64,000 bases of DNA from Sphingomonas arenae (lineage in GTDB: Bacteria; Pseudomonadota; Alphaproteobacteria; Sphingomonadales; Sphingomonadaceae). Location: contig NZ_JAFFJU010000001.1 in NCBI RefSeq assembly GCF_016924655.1, positions 124,001 through 188,000 of the forward strand, given 5' to 3'. Below the pieces are notes generated by a model, which saw nothing but the letters and a program-made list of their open reading frames with translations, did no database searches and had not been told where the DNA came from. The translations under genes were made by a program, and so were the position numbers. This document shows positions 34,323 through 41,686 of the stretch, piece by piece (within the stretch, counting starts at the first letter, position 1; the number at the start of each line of letters is the position of its first letter).

Positions 34323-34868
34323 ATGTCCAATATCAGATTTACAACGTTCCCGCGAACCGAACCTCCAGCAGCCTTCATCTACGACGTGATCGACGTCTTC
34401 CGAGCGCATGAGCAGTCAATTTGCACGATCTCCTTAGAGAAGGGACTAGAGAGTAATGCCGTGTTGGCGCAACTCTGTCCGGGGCTGCAGAAACTCGGCT
34501 TTCAAGTTGAGGTTGGGAAAACAAACGCTGAGAAGATAAGACGGCCTGTCTTCTTCGGAGAGAACGGCAAGCCAAACCTCGAATACCAGGTAGACGCGTT
34601 TCAGCCCGAGTGGCGTTGCGGCCTTGAGGTTGAAGCGGGACGCGGAGCTCAGGGAAACGCCGTCTACAAGGACCTTGTCCAAGCGATGGTGATGGTCGAC
34701 GTCGACACACTCATTTTAGCGTTGGCGAACAACTACAAGTATCGCAACACAAAGACGGGCAAGATCATCAACAGTGCGGACTACGACAAGGCTGTGGCGA
34801 TCGCTGATGCACTCTACAGGCATGATCGCATCAGGATGCCATATCGCCTTGCTGTCGTGGGCTACTAG
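34323..34868 (+). CDS. Possible PD-(D/E)XK-like nuclease
   Basis: 181 residues. NLEYQVDAFQPEWRCGLEVEAGRG places an Asp and an E-x-E on neighbouring strands, as in PD-(D/E)XK nucleases with a non-canonical third residue. GNAVYKDLVQAMVMVDVDTLILALANNYKYR follows as the usual amphipathic helix and strand. The protein ends in RMPYRLAVVGY. I recall this as a recurring uncharacterised bacterial family but cannot verify it. It sits between the RES toxin module and the restriction cassette, so a DNA-targeting defence role is inferred. Confidence 0.45.
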   Translation: MSNIRFTTFPRTEPPAAFIYDVIDVFRAHEQSICTISLEKGLESNAVLAQLCPGLQKLGFQVEVGKTNAEKIRRPVFFGENGKPNLEYQVDAFQPEWRCGLEVEAGRGAQGNAVYKDLVQAMVMVDVDTLILALANNYKYRNTKTGKIINSADYDKAVAIADALYRHDRIRMPYRLAVVGY

Positions 34869-34890
34869 GCTTCACTAGGACCGACCCCGG

Positions 34891-34915
34891 GGGTATTGAA
34901 GTTCTGCAAGGGAAC
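34891..34915. repeat. attP-arm-like relict sequence, inner copy 1
   Basis: GGGTATTGAAGTTCTGCAAG followed by GGAAC matches the island arm at attR (40891-40915) at 21 of 25 positions. The bases after it (TTGTTTCGGC) weakly resemble the comM arm as well. It is best explained as a fossil attachment site inside the island. Confidence 0.65.
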
Positions 34916-34949
34916 TTGTTTCGGCTCCCCGCCGCAATATGAGACCAGC

Positions 34950-35177
34950 ATGGCTATCACGACAATAGACAACAACGGGCACCCATGGGTGATTTGCGAC
35001 CCGACTGACTCGGGCGATCTCCAGCGGTTTCTTGATGCGAGCAGCGCCTCGGGAATCGGAAGTGGGTTCAGCACTCGCGCTGCAACTCCGAGTGAGGTTG
35101 CCAAGTACACGGCTGACTTGAGCCTACACCTGTTCCGGGGTGGCGAGCCGCATCAGTTCTTCGGAACTAGCGCCTAA
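34950..35177 (+). CDS. Small hypothetical protein between two att-like repeats
   Basis: 75 residues from the ATG at 34950. No signal peptide, membrane helix or recognised motif; HPWVICDPTDSGDLQRFLDASSASGIGSG is its most ordered part. It is bracketed by the two inner attP-like sequences 280 bp apart, so it may be the only gene left from a small inserted module. Whether it is expressed is unclear. Confidence 0.35.
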   Translation: MAITTIDNNGHPWVICDPTDSGDLQRFLDASSASGIGSGFSTRAATPSEVAKYTADLSLHLFRGGEPHQFFGTSA

Positions 35178-35195
35178 CTGCTATGCTTGCCTGCG

Positions 35196-35220
35196 GGGTC
35201 TTGAAGTCCCCAACGGGAGA
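35196..35220. repeat. attP-arm-like relict sequence, inner copy 2
   Basis: GGGTCTTGAAGTCCCCAACG followed by GGAGA shares GGGTCTTGAAG and the closing GGGAG with the arm at attR, and matches the inverted attL arm at 13 of 18 positions. With the copy at 34891 it suggests repeated use of the same attachment chemistry within the island. Confidence 0.55.
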
Positions 35221-35428
35221 AAAGCGGGACTTCCTTACCTGGTGGATGCTGGGACCAACTCCCCCTCGCATAGACAAGCTCCCGCATTCCGGGCGCAACC
35301 GAGCCTTCGCCCTCGCTCCTTAAGGGAACGGAAGCTTAGAATTACAGCGGTCCGCGATTGTAGATGTGCTCTTGCATCACCTAGATCTTACGATCAATGA
35401 AGTAACGCACCACTGTTGGGGGCACAAA

Positions 35429-35716
35429 ATGGATTCGCAACGCAACGGGCTCAGGTTTGGCTTGGCCTTGATCGCTGCGTAGTACGCGGTCGTTGGCGGG
35501 CTGTACTTGAGCCACTATCTGCCACTACGGAAAGCAGAATCTCTCGCTGTGAGCGGCAATGTCGACGTGAGCGATGACGCGACTAGGCATCTCATCTTGA
35601 GCATGGAAGAGAACTACGCAGCAGTCGAGTTGTATGGTTCCTTGTTGCTCTGGGGAACTGTCGCCGCTGTTGTTCTGTGCTCAGTTATGTTCTTGACACG
35701 ACGAAAGGCAGCTTAG
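35429..35716 (+). pseudogene. Small two-helix membrane protein gene with in-frame TAG
   Basis: An ATG at 35429 opens MDSQRNGLRFGLALIAA, meets TAG at 35480-35482, and the same frame continues YAVVGGLYLSHYLPLRK to a normal end at 35716. Without the stop it would encode 95 residues with one membrane helix on each side of a polar loop (second helix SLLLWGTVAAVVLCSVMFL, basic end TRRKAA). The helix spanning the stop shows it once was one gene. A truncated product from an internal GTG at 35507 is possible. Confidence 0.5.
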
Positions 35717-35899
35717 TGACTGCAGGTTCTGCCTGAGCCGTCAGGGCCACGCACACGTCGAGCAACTACCGGCCTTACGAACCGTACTCACAGGGGCGCT
35801 CCGGACTTAGATTCGAAGATAAGCGCGACGATCTGATTAAGTTAGCGGAAGCGAAGGCTTAGAGCTACCTTATCAGCCAGAGTACCGGGGCCGGCCGAG

Positions 35900-36183
35900 C
35901 TGCCGGTGGGTCTGGAAGGTGATGATGGGCAGCCCGAGACTGGCCACTGCGATCCGGAACGCTGGCAAAGGCGCTGGCGGGGCTATAAAGGCCGATGAAG
36001 GAAGCGGACGCACATGCCTGCCAGATTGCCCGTGTGGTCCGGCATATGCAGGATGAAAGGGCCACAGATCCTTCCGGCAATCGCCAGAGCGCTGAATGAG
36101 CTAGGCACGCTGACCCAACGGCGCGGCGAGTGGCACCCCTCCTCTGTTCGCAACTCACCTATAGGCTTGGGAACACCCATTAG
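35900..36183 (+). pseudogene. Decayed C-terminal remnant of a resolvase-type serine recombinase
   Basis: Three frame-shifted pieces align in order with the C-terminus of the intact resolvase at 31862-32536: LGSPRLATAIRNAG, then KEADAHACQIARVVRHMQDE, then ILPAIARALNELGTLTQRRG with EWHPSSVRN. At least two frameshifts and no catalytic domain remain. It marks another recombinase once present just upstream of the restriction cassette. Confidence 0.75.
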
Positions 36184-36213
36184 TTGGAGCGTAGAACCCT
36201 CCGTTGACCTACG

Positions 36214-36681
36214 TCAGAACTTAGCGGCTCTCATCTGATGAAAGAACAGCGTGAAGTCTCGTTCCACTTCGGGAGCATCCGCCAGTGCCCAGAACTGCTG
36301 AAGCTGTGAGGTCAGCTTCACCAGTCGAGCATCGCCTTCATTCACCGTGACACCGAATGCCTCAGCGACATGTAGAACGAGAGCGCGAGCCGCTTCCTTT
36401 GGGAGCAGGGGTTCCCGCAGGGCTTCCGCTCTACCGTCTTCTTGAGCAAGGAGGCTTTCGAGAGAAACGCCAAGCGCCTCAGCGACCTTGGCCAAGTTTC
36501 TCAGTGCCGAGGCGCCGCGCTCACCAGCTTCGTACCGTCCGATCGTGGGCTGCGTCAAACCGGCCCGAGCGGCTAAGACCTCTTGTGTCCAGCCCCTTCG
36601 GATCCTCAACTGTTTGATGCTCTGGCCAATCTTAAGATCGGCGGCTTGCTCGTCAGCCTTAAGACCGGCCGCCAGTGTCAT
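36214..36681 (-). CDS. Xre-family regulator beside the restriction cassette
   Basis: 155 residues. The helix-turn-helix (IGQSIKQLRIRRGWTQEVLAARAGLTQPTIGRYEAGERG, in parts) occupies about residues 18-65, followed by a helical C-terminal half. A TTG at 36708 with AAAGGAG upstream is an alternative start. It is in one leftward operon with the unknown 131-residue protein and diverges from the vsr/methyltransferase/endonuclease genes. By position it could be their controller, although it is longer than typical C proteins. Confidence 0.75.
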   Translation of the reverse strand: MTLAAGLKADEQAADLKIGQSIKQLRIRRGWTQEVLAARAGLTQPTIGRYEAGERGASALRNLAKVAEALGVSLESLLAQEDGRAEALREPLLPKEAARALVLHVAEAFGVTVNEGDARLVKLTSQLQQFWALADAPEVERDFTLFFHQMRAAKF

Positions 36682-36741
36682 TCCCGCTCTTCCTGCAACT
36701 TCTCGCAACAGTTCAACTCCTTTGGTACTTCCATCTTGCGG

Positions 36742-37137
36742 TCACCGGCACACGCCCCAGCCCGCCAGCAAATCCGGGATGAAGCCGTCGTCCCAGCGGC
36801 TGACCATCTGCAACCGACCGTCTTTGCGCCGCTCCAGTTCGGCAACGAATACTGGAGTCGAGTCGCGTCCTGAGCGCTCCACCAGGGCACGCATTCTCCC
36901 GTTGCCTTTCTCAAGCTGCGCGGCGCTGATCCGCACCTCTTCCCGCCAACGTGCCATTCTCTGGCCGCTGACCCCGGAATCGCTAGCATGTTCGGCCAGC
37001 CAAGTTGCGTCTTGGTCTACCCAGGAGCCATCACTGGACATCCCATCCAATAAGATCACCCGGACAAGGCTGCCGTCAGGGAGTGATATCCAGCCGGTGT
37101 TTCGAGCTCGGCGCGGCTTACCTTTCAAGTGAGCCAT
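36742..37137 (-). CDS. Hypothetical protein, partner of the Xre regulator
   Basis: 131 residues from the ATG at 37137, which follows an AGGAG ribosome site. It is basic at the start (HLKGKPRRARN), then beta-rich (GWISLPDGSLVRVILLDGM), then helical (QRMARWREEVRISAAQLEKGNGRMRALVERSG), ending WDDGFIPDLLAGWG. No known family. It is first gene of the leftward pair with the Xre gene 60 bp downstream, a toxin-then-antitoxin-like order, but no toxin fold is recognisable. Confidence 0.5.
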   Translation of the reverse strand: MAHLKGKPRRARNTGWISLPDGSLVRVILLDGMSSDGSWVDQDATWLAEHASDSGVSGQRMARWREEVRISAAQLEKGNGRMRALVERSGRDSTPVFVAELERRKDGRLQMVSRWDDGFIPDLLAGWGVCR

Positions 37138-37330
37138 TGAACTCCTGCTCCTATTGGCTCTTTCGCGTGCAAAGGTACAAACCTTCACCCAGAAGCTCCA
37201 GAGCGATCCTGATGATAAAGGGAGGGCTTCTGACCTGAACAAGCCTCCCTGCAGAGGCTCTCAGAACCGCCAGCGATGCTTGTTCATGAAGTAGTGCCTT
37301 CCCTCTGCCCTCTTTTTGTGTGCGGTAAGC

Positions 37331-37750
37331 ATGATGGACACGCTGAGCCCAACTGAACGCAGCCAGCGCATGTCCAAGGTGCGCCACAAGGACACCGGTG
37401 CGGAGCTGAAGGTGCGCCGTCTGGTTCACCGCTTGGGCTATCGTTACCGCCTCCACGCGAGAAGCCTCCCGGGGAGGCCTGACCTTGTGTTCGCCAGTCG
37501 CAAGGCGGTGATCTTCGTTCATGGGTGCTTCTGGCACCGGCACCCCGACCCTGAGTGTCGCTTAGCGCGCCTGCCCAAGTCTCGCCGGGACTTCTGGGTA
37601 CCCAAGCTAGAGGCCAATCGGGTCCGCGATGTACGAAATCGTGAGGCCCTATTGTCCGCCGGATGGCGAGTGCTAGAGCTATGGGAGTGCCAGCTTACTG
37701 ACTCGGATCAGGTGGAGCAGCTGGTGCACGAGTTTCTGGGGGGATCATGA
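37331..37750 (+). CDS. vsr: Very-short-patch repair endonuclease (Vsr)
   Basis: 139 residues with the Vsr core: SQRMSKVRHKDTGAELKVRR, LGYRYRLHARSLPGRPDLVF with the catalytic Asp, VIFVHGCFWHRH (metal/zinc site) and ALLSAGWRVLELWECQL. Vsr nicks T:G mismatches arising by deamination of 5-methylcytosine, protecting against mutation at the sites methylated by the adjacent C5-methyltransferase. It overlaps that gene by four bases (ATGA). An ATG three bases further in is an equivalent start. Confidence 0.92.
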   Translation: MMDTLSPTERSQRMSKVRHKDTGAELKVRRLVHRLGYRYRLHARSLPGRPDLVFASRKAVIFVHGCFWHRHPDPECRLARLPKSRRDFWVPKLEANRVRDVRNREALLSAGWRVLELWECQLTDSDQVEQLVHEFLGGS

Positions 37751-38922
37751 GGTCTATCGAGCTGTTCGCTGGTGCAGGCGGGCTCGGCATCGGGGCAAGC
37801 GAAGCAGGCTTCCACCCCGCCAAGGTCGTCGAGTGGGACGACTATTGCGTGGAGACGATCCGAGAGAACCAGCAACGGCGGCTTGGTATCGTGAAAGGCT
37901 GGCCCGTCGTGCACGGCGACGTCCGTCACGTGGACTTCAGCCCCCATCATGGACAGGTGGACCTAGTCTCCGGCGGTCCGCCCTGCCAGCCGTTTTCCCT
38001 CGGCGGCAAGCACCGGGCGCACAAGGACTCGCGGGACCTCTGGTCGGAGGCCGTGCGGGCCGTCCGAGAAACGCAACCTCGCGTCTTCATCTTCGAGAAC
38101 GTGAAGGGGCTCCTTCGGGACACCTTCGCGAGTTATGTCTCGTACATCCAGTTGCAGATGCAGTACCCCTCATTGGACCGAAAGGAAGATGAGGATTGGG
38201 CGGACCACCTCAGCCGCTTGGAGCGGCATCACACCTCCGGAAAGGAACCAGAGTACCGCCTCGTGATGCGCCTGCAGAACGCTGCCAACTTCGGGGTCCC
38301 GCAGAGGCGCGAGCGCGTGTTCTTCGTCGGCTTCAGGGCCGATCTCGGCATAGAGTGGAACTTCCCCGATCAGACGCACAGCCTTGACGCGCTGATCTGG
38401 GATCAGGTGGTAACCGGCGCCTATTGGGAGCGGAACAAGGTTGCCACGCGCGACAGAGTGATCAACCCGCGCCATGAGGCCCGCGCTAAGGTGCTGCAGC
38501 GAACCTTCGGAGGCTTGCCGGAAGGCACGTCTAGGAAGCCTTGGCGCACCGTGCGGGAGGCCCTCGCCGGTCTGCCCGATCCTGAGCTAAACCCAGAAGT
38601 TGCTGCGGAGCTGCTGAACCACCGCTTCCAAGCGGGCGCGCGAAGCTACCCAGGGCACACCGGAAGCCCTCTGGATGAGCCTGCCAAGACTCTAAAGGCT
38701 GGAGTGCACGGCGTTCCTGGTGGAGAGAATATGCTCCTTAGACCCGACGGCTCCGTACGTTACTTCACCGTGCGTGAAAGTGCTCGGCTGCAGACCTTTC
38801 CGGATAAGTACAAGTTCCACGGGTCGTGGAGCGAGACAATGCGCCAGTTGGGCAACGCAGTGCCGGTGCAACTGGCGGCAGTAGTGGCAAGGGACGTGGC
38901 TACTCACCTTCAGAGCGCCTAA
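37747..38922 (+). CDS. DNA (cytosine-5)-methyltransferase of the restriction cassette
   Basis: 391 residues with the ordered C5 motifs: I ELFAGAGGLGIG (residues 5-16), IV GGPPCQPFSLGG with the catalytic Cys (about 78-89), VI FENVKG, VIII FGVPQRRERVF, a variable target-recognition region around 225-330, and IX-X RESARLQTFPDKY and QLGNAVPV. It protects sites cut by the adjacent Eco29kI-like enzyme, so CCGCGG is the likely target by association. Start overlaps vsr (ATGA) and stop overlaps the endonuclease start (TAATG). Confidence 0.93.
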   Translation: MRSIELFAGAGGLGIGASEAGFHPAKVVEWDDYCVETIRENQQRRLGIVKGWPVVHGDVRHVDFSPHHGQVDLVSGGPPCQPFSLGGKHRAHKDSRDLWSEAVRAVRETQPRVFIFENVKGLLRDTFASYVSYIQLQMQYPSLDRKEDEDWADHLSRLERHHTSGKEPEYRLVMRLQNAANFGVPQRRERVFFVGFRADLGIEWNFPDQTHSLDALIWDQVVTGAYWERNKVATRDRVINPRHEARAKVLQRTFGGLPEGTSRKPWRTVREALAGLPDPELNPEVAAELLNHRFQAGARSYPGHTGSPLDEPAKTLKAGVHGVPGGENMLLRPDGSVRYFTVRESARLQTFPDKYKFHGSWSETMRQLGNAVPVQLAAVVARDVATHLQSA

Positions 38923-39743
38923 TGGCCAAACCGCCACATCCGATCGTTCGCTTGAAAGCGGACCTGTTCAAGTTGCTGCAGACGGCGCGTCAGGAAGACC
39001 TAAGCGCTTACGCCCGGAAGCGACTAGACGAAGAATTAGCGGCGATCATGGCGGCTCTTACTGAGGCCCGCCGTGATCTCGACAGGGTGAAACAGCCTAC
39101 CTCAGTGTTCGACCCGACAGACCCCCGGGTAGTCGGCCGGTTCGTTGCTCTTGCCCTAGTTGCTCAGCCAACCGTGCAGCTAGGGGATCTTGGGCGATTT
39201 TACGGCTCAGGCGTGTACGCGATCTACTATCGGGGCGACTATCCGCCCTACGAGCCACTTCGAGAGACTGAGACGCCTATCTATGTCGGACAGGCCGCGC
39301 CCGATAACCCAAGGGCCCGTAACCCCATGGAGCAGGGCGAGAAGTTGGCCGGTCGTCTGAACGATCATCGGAAGAACATCGAAAAGGCAGAAAACCTCAA
39401 CCTCGAAGATTTCAGCTGTCGTACCTTGGCGGTTCAAAGCGGCTTCGAAACTGCGGCAGAGGACTACCTGATCCACCTTTTCGAGCCGATCTGGAACAGC
39501 GAAACAAACCTTGTCTACGGACTCGGCAAGCACGGAGATGCGGCTACTACGAGAGGCAATCGCCGCTCGCCGTGGGACACGCTGCATCCAGGTCGGAAGT
39601 GGGCTGCGGATGCGAGCTTGCAGGATGCGAGGTCGCCGGAGCAGCTCTACGCCCAGTTAGAGCAGCACTTCACGAAGACAAAGGTCTTTCATAGCTTGAG
39701 CGAAGTGTTGGACAGCTTCATCAACGAACTAAAGCAGTTCTAG
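38922..39743 (+). CDS. Eco29kI-family GIY-YIG restriction endonuclease
   Basis: 273 residues from the ATG overlapping the methyltransferase stop. After an N-terminal helical part, the GIY-YIG nuclease core reads GSGVYAIYYRGDYPPYEPL ... PIYVGQAAP (about residues 96-130), then KLAGRLNDHRKNIE with the catalytic Arg and His. ETAAEDYLIHLFEPIWN follows with the metal-binding Glu, and RSPWDTLHPGRKWA closes it. These are the landmarks of Eco29kI, which cuts CCGCGG. The order M then R with overlapping codons is typical of type II systems. Confidence 0.88.
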   Translation: MAKPPHPIVRLKADLFKLLQTARQEDLSAYARKRLDEELAAIMAALTEARRDLDRVKQPTSVFDPTDPRVVGRFVALALVAQPTVQLGDLGRFYGSGVYAIYYRGDYPPYEPLRETETPIYVGQAAPDNPRARNPMEQGEKLAGRLNDHRKNIEKAENLNLEDFSCRTLAVQSGFETAAEDYLIHLFEPIWNSETNLVYGLGKHGDAATTRGNRRSPWDTLHPGRKWAADASLQDARSPEQLYAQLEQHFTKTKVFHSLSEVLDSFINELKQF

Positions 39744-39780
39744 GTTTCGTTGTTCAGGCTCATTGTGTTTTGGGGGGAGC

Positions 39781-40185
39781 ATGGGCTTCAAGAAAGTGTT
39801 GTCCCAGATCTATCGTTCGCCCACTGGTAGAGCGGCATATTCGATCGTTCTCTCGATTGTGGTTGGAGTGCTAGGCAGCAGAGTTGCGACCGCGCTTGAT
39901 CAACGGGGAGCGATGACCGTTTGGGCCGCTCTCAGGGACTCGCAATCCTTCTGGTTACTCGTTTTGGTCGGCCTGCTTGGATTCCTGTATCATCTGGGTG
40001 ACTATCTCGACCATCGCGCACTCTTACGTCACCTAGACGACGATCACTGCAAGGCCCTTATCCGAGAGAAGGGACTTGACCAGCTGGCTGAGCAGGTCCG
40101 AACCGCGATCCAGCATGGTCAGCCGAGTGGCGCGGTTACGGTGGAGCAAGCTCAGAAGATTTGGGCGGGAGTGTTCAAGAAATGA
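39781..40185 (+). CDS. Small two-helix membrane protein of an uncharacterised pair
   Basis: 134 residues from the ATG at 39781, which has a GGGGGGAG ribosome site. Two membrane helices (AAYSIVLSIVVGVLGSRVA, residues 18-36, and FWLLVLVGLLGFLYHLGDYL, about 57-76) are followed by a cytoplasmic helical tail (DQLAEQVRTAIQHG). Its stop overlaps the start of the RelE/ParE-like gene (ATGA), so the two are translationally coupled. It has no recognised family. Confidence 0.55.
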   Translation: MGFKKVLSQIYRSPTGRAAYSIVLSIVVGVLGSRVATALDQRGAMTVWAALRDSQSFWLLVLVGLLGFLYHLGDYLDHRALLRHLDDDHCKALIREKGLDQLAEQVRTAIQHGQPSGAVTVEQAQKIWAGVFKK

Positions 40186-40724
40186 GAGTGGTAGTTTCTG
40201 AGCATGCGATCAATGAAATCAGCGAACGTCTATCCGGCGTGAGTGATTACATGGACGAGTTCTCTGCCTTGGTTTCGACCATTGAGAAGGATCCCTATGG
40301 TGGCAGGCTGCTTGCCACCAGCCACAGCGGGTCAACCTACGCTGCGCGGGGCGAGACCCTCCAAGTCGTTTACAACGTGCCTCCGCGAACTAACCCTAAG
40401 CCTGACGTGGCAGTGGTTCTATCGGTTGGACTGCGCGCGACGTTAGACGCCATTTCAAGATCAATGACGAGTGAGATCCACATCTTCCGGTGCACGTCCG
40501 ACAACGAACTCTTTTTCGCTTCCTTCGACCTAAACGGCGGTGACGCCCCAAAGGGGCAGTGTCAGAACGGAGAGTGGGTTCATTTCAAGAAGTTGATCGT
40601 CAGTCCGAACGACCCCCCTCGGATTGGACTGAACACTCATGATCTTCTGCGCACGCTTCGCAAAGGGAAGCCCTATGTGTTTCGATCGGGCGTTCAGGTG
40701 TCGGGGACCGATCCGTTCGACTGA
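40182..40724 (+). CDS. Hypothetical protein with RelE/ParE-like N-terminus
   Basis: 180 residues from the ATG overlapping the membrane-protein stop. Residues 1-85 follow a RelE/ParE-like pattern: a beta strand then helix (VVVSEHAINEISERL), FSALVSTIEKDPYGGRLLATSHSGSTYAARGETLQVVYNVPP, that is, helix, DPxGG loop and strands. A second, unassigned domain (about 100-180) contains IHIFRCTSDNELFFASFDLNG. A toxin or nuclease role is inference, and a membrane partner instead of an antitoxin would be unusual. Last gene before attR. Confidence 0.45.
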   Translation: MRVVVSEHAINEISERLSGVSDYMDEFSALVSTIEKDPYGGRLLATSHSGSTYAARGETLQVVYNVPPRTNPKPDVAVVLSVGLRATLDAISRSMTSEIHIFRCTSDNELFFASFDLNGGDAPKGQCQNGEWVHFKKLIVSPNDPPRIGLNTHDLLRTLRKGKPYVFRSGVQVSGTDPFD

Positions 40725-40890
40725 ACGTCATAAGGTCTCTGCTGGAATCGATAAGCCCGGCCGATCACGAACATCCTGCACCTGTTCAAGCGAGCGGCCA
40801 TCGCCTGGTGCCATTCTCTTAGCGTGGTGCTCGTGCAGACTGTTTTTCGAAGCACTCGCCGCTGAGGGTGCGAGACCAGCTTCGGACTCA

Positions 40891-40932
40891 GGGTCTTGAA
40901 GATCCGCAAGGGAGCAGGTTGTGCCCGCCCGC
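40891..40932. other. attR: right island/chromosome junction in comM
   Basis: Island arm GGGTCTTGAAGATCCGCAAG then GG meets comM sequence AGGTTGTGCCCGCCCGCC through the core AGC at 40913-40915. Joining the comM side of attL to this side rebuilds an uninterrupted Walker A coding region (HNLL then MSGPPG), which fixes the crossover to within three bases. Confidence 0.88.
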
Positions 40933-41550
40933 CGCGGCGATCTCCAGCGCGCGCTTGGCGGTCTCCTGCCCCTTCACCTGCCGCAGGTCCGGCCCGCCCA
41001 CCGCCGGCTCCGCCTCGCCCGGCTCTGGCGTGCGCAGCAGGGTCGTGCCCTTAAGATGTGCCAGCAGTGCCAGCAGGTCGGACGCGGCCAGGACCTCGAC
41101 ATCGCCCGCCCAGGCCGCTTCGGACCCCTGCGCGGCGGGGCAGATCAGCCCCTTGCCCGCTTCCGACGCATGCAGCGCGGCGAGCAGCACGCCGGGGCTC
41201 GGCGCGATCCGCCCGTCCAGCCCCAGCTCGCCCACCGCGACATAGTGCGCCAGTGTCTCGGCATCGCACGCCCCGATCGCCGCCAACAGCCCAAGCGCGA
41301 TCGGCAGGTCGAAGTGCGACCCCTCTTTTGGCAGGTCGGCCGGCGACAGGTTGACTGTGATCCGCTTGGGCGGCAACGCCAGCCCGATCGCCGCCAGCGC
41401 GGCCCGGACTCGCTCGCGGCTCTCGGCGACCGCCTTGTCGGGCAACCCGACGATGATGAAGGCCGGCACGTTGGTGGACAGCTGGACCTGCACTTCCACG
41501 GCGCGCGCCTCCAGCCCCAGATAGGCGACGGTGGACACGATCGCGACCAT
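40916..41550 (-). pseudogene. comM: comM, 5' fragment
   Basis: About 211 codons from the ATG at 41550, encoding the ComM N-terminal domain (VAIVSTVAYLGLEARAVEV, FIIVGLPDKAVAESRERVRAAL, ITVNLSPADLPKEGSHFDL) and the lead-in LRQVKGQETAKRALEIAAAG GHNLL to Walker A. There it meets island sequence and a stop about nine codons later. It is the missing half of the fragment at 25994-26864. The product would lack all ATPase motifs. Confidence 0.93.
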
Positions 41551-41686
41551 CAGCCGCGACCCCCCGTCAATTGGTACGCAAACACTCATCCCCCTAGCTC
41601 GGCCCCGGCTGGATAGGCGGCGCTCAAACGAACCGCAATCGGGCGCTCTCCTTGTTGGCCCCGTGTTGCCAGCCTACATCACCGCC

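Larger units (their letters stand above)
26865..40915. mobile_element. About 14-kb serine-recombinase genomic island inserted in comM
   Basis: Bounded by attL (core AGC 26865-26867) and attR (core AGC 40913-40915). Removing it joins comM codons for GGHNLL directly to MSGPPGAGKS, restoring the Walker A region in frame. The integrase sits at the left end reading inward, as usual. Cargo: zinc-ribbon small proteins, a lipoprotein, a resolvase and a resolvase relic, RES/Xre toxin-antitoxin genes, candidate nuclease genes, and an Eco29kI-like restriction-modification cassette. GC content is visibly lower than the flanks, especially beyond 31 kb. No conjugation, replication or virion genes are seen, so transfer needs a helper. 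Confidence 0.92.

Noticed and set aside
26865-40915. Island as integrative conjugative element or prophage
   Set aside because: No relaxase, type IV secretion, capsid, tail or terminase-large gene is recognisable.
28517-41000. CRISPR array in the island
   Set aside because: No set of regularly spaced identical repeats; the att-like copies number three and are irregularly spaced.
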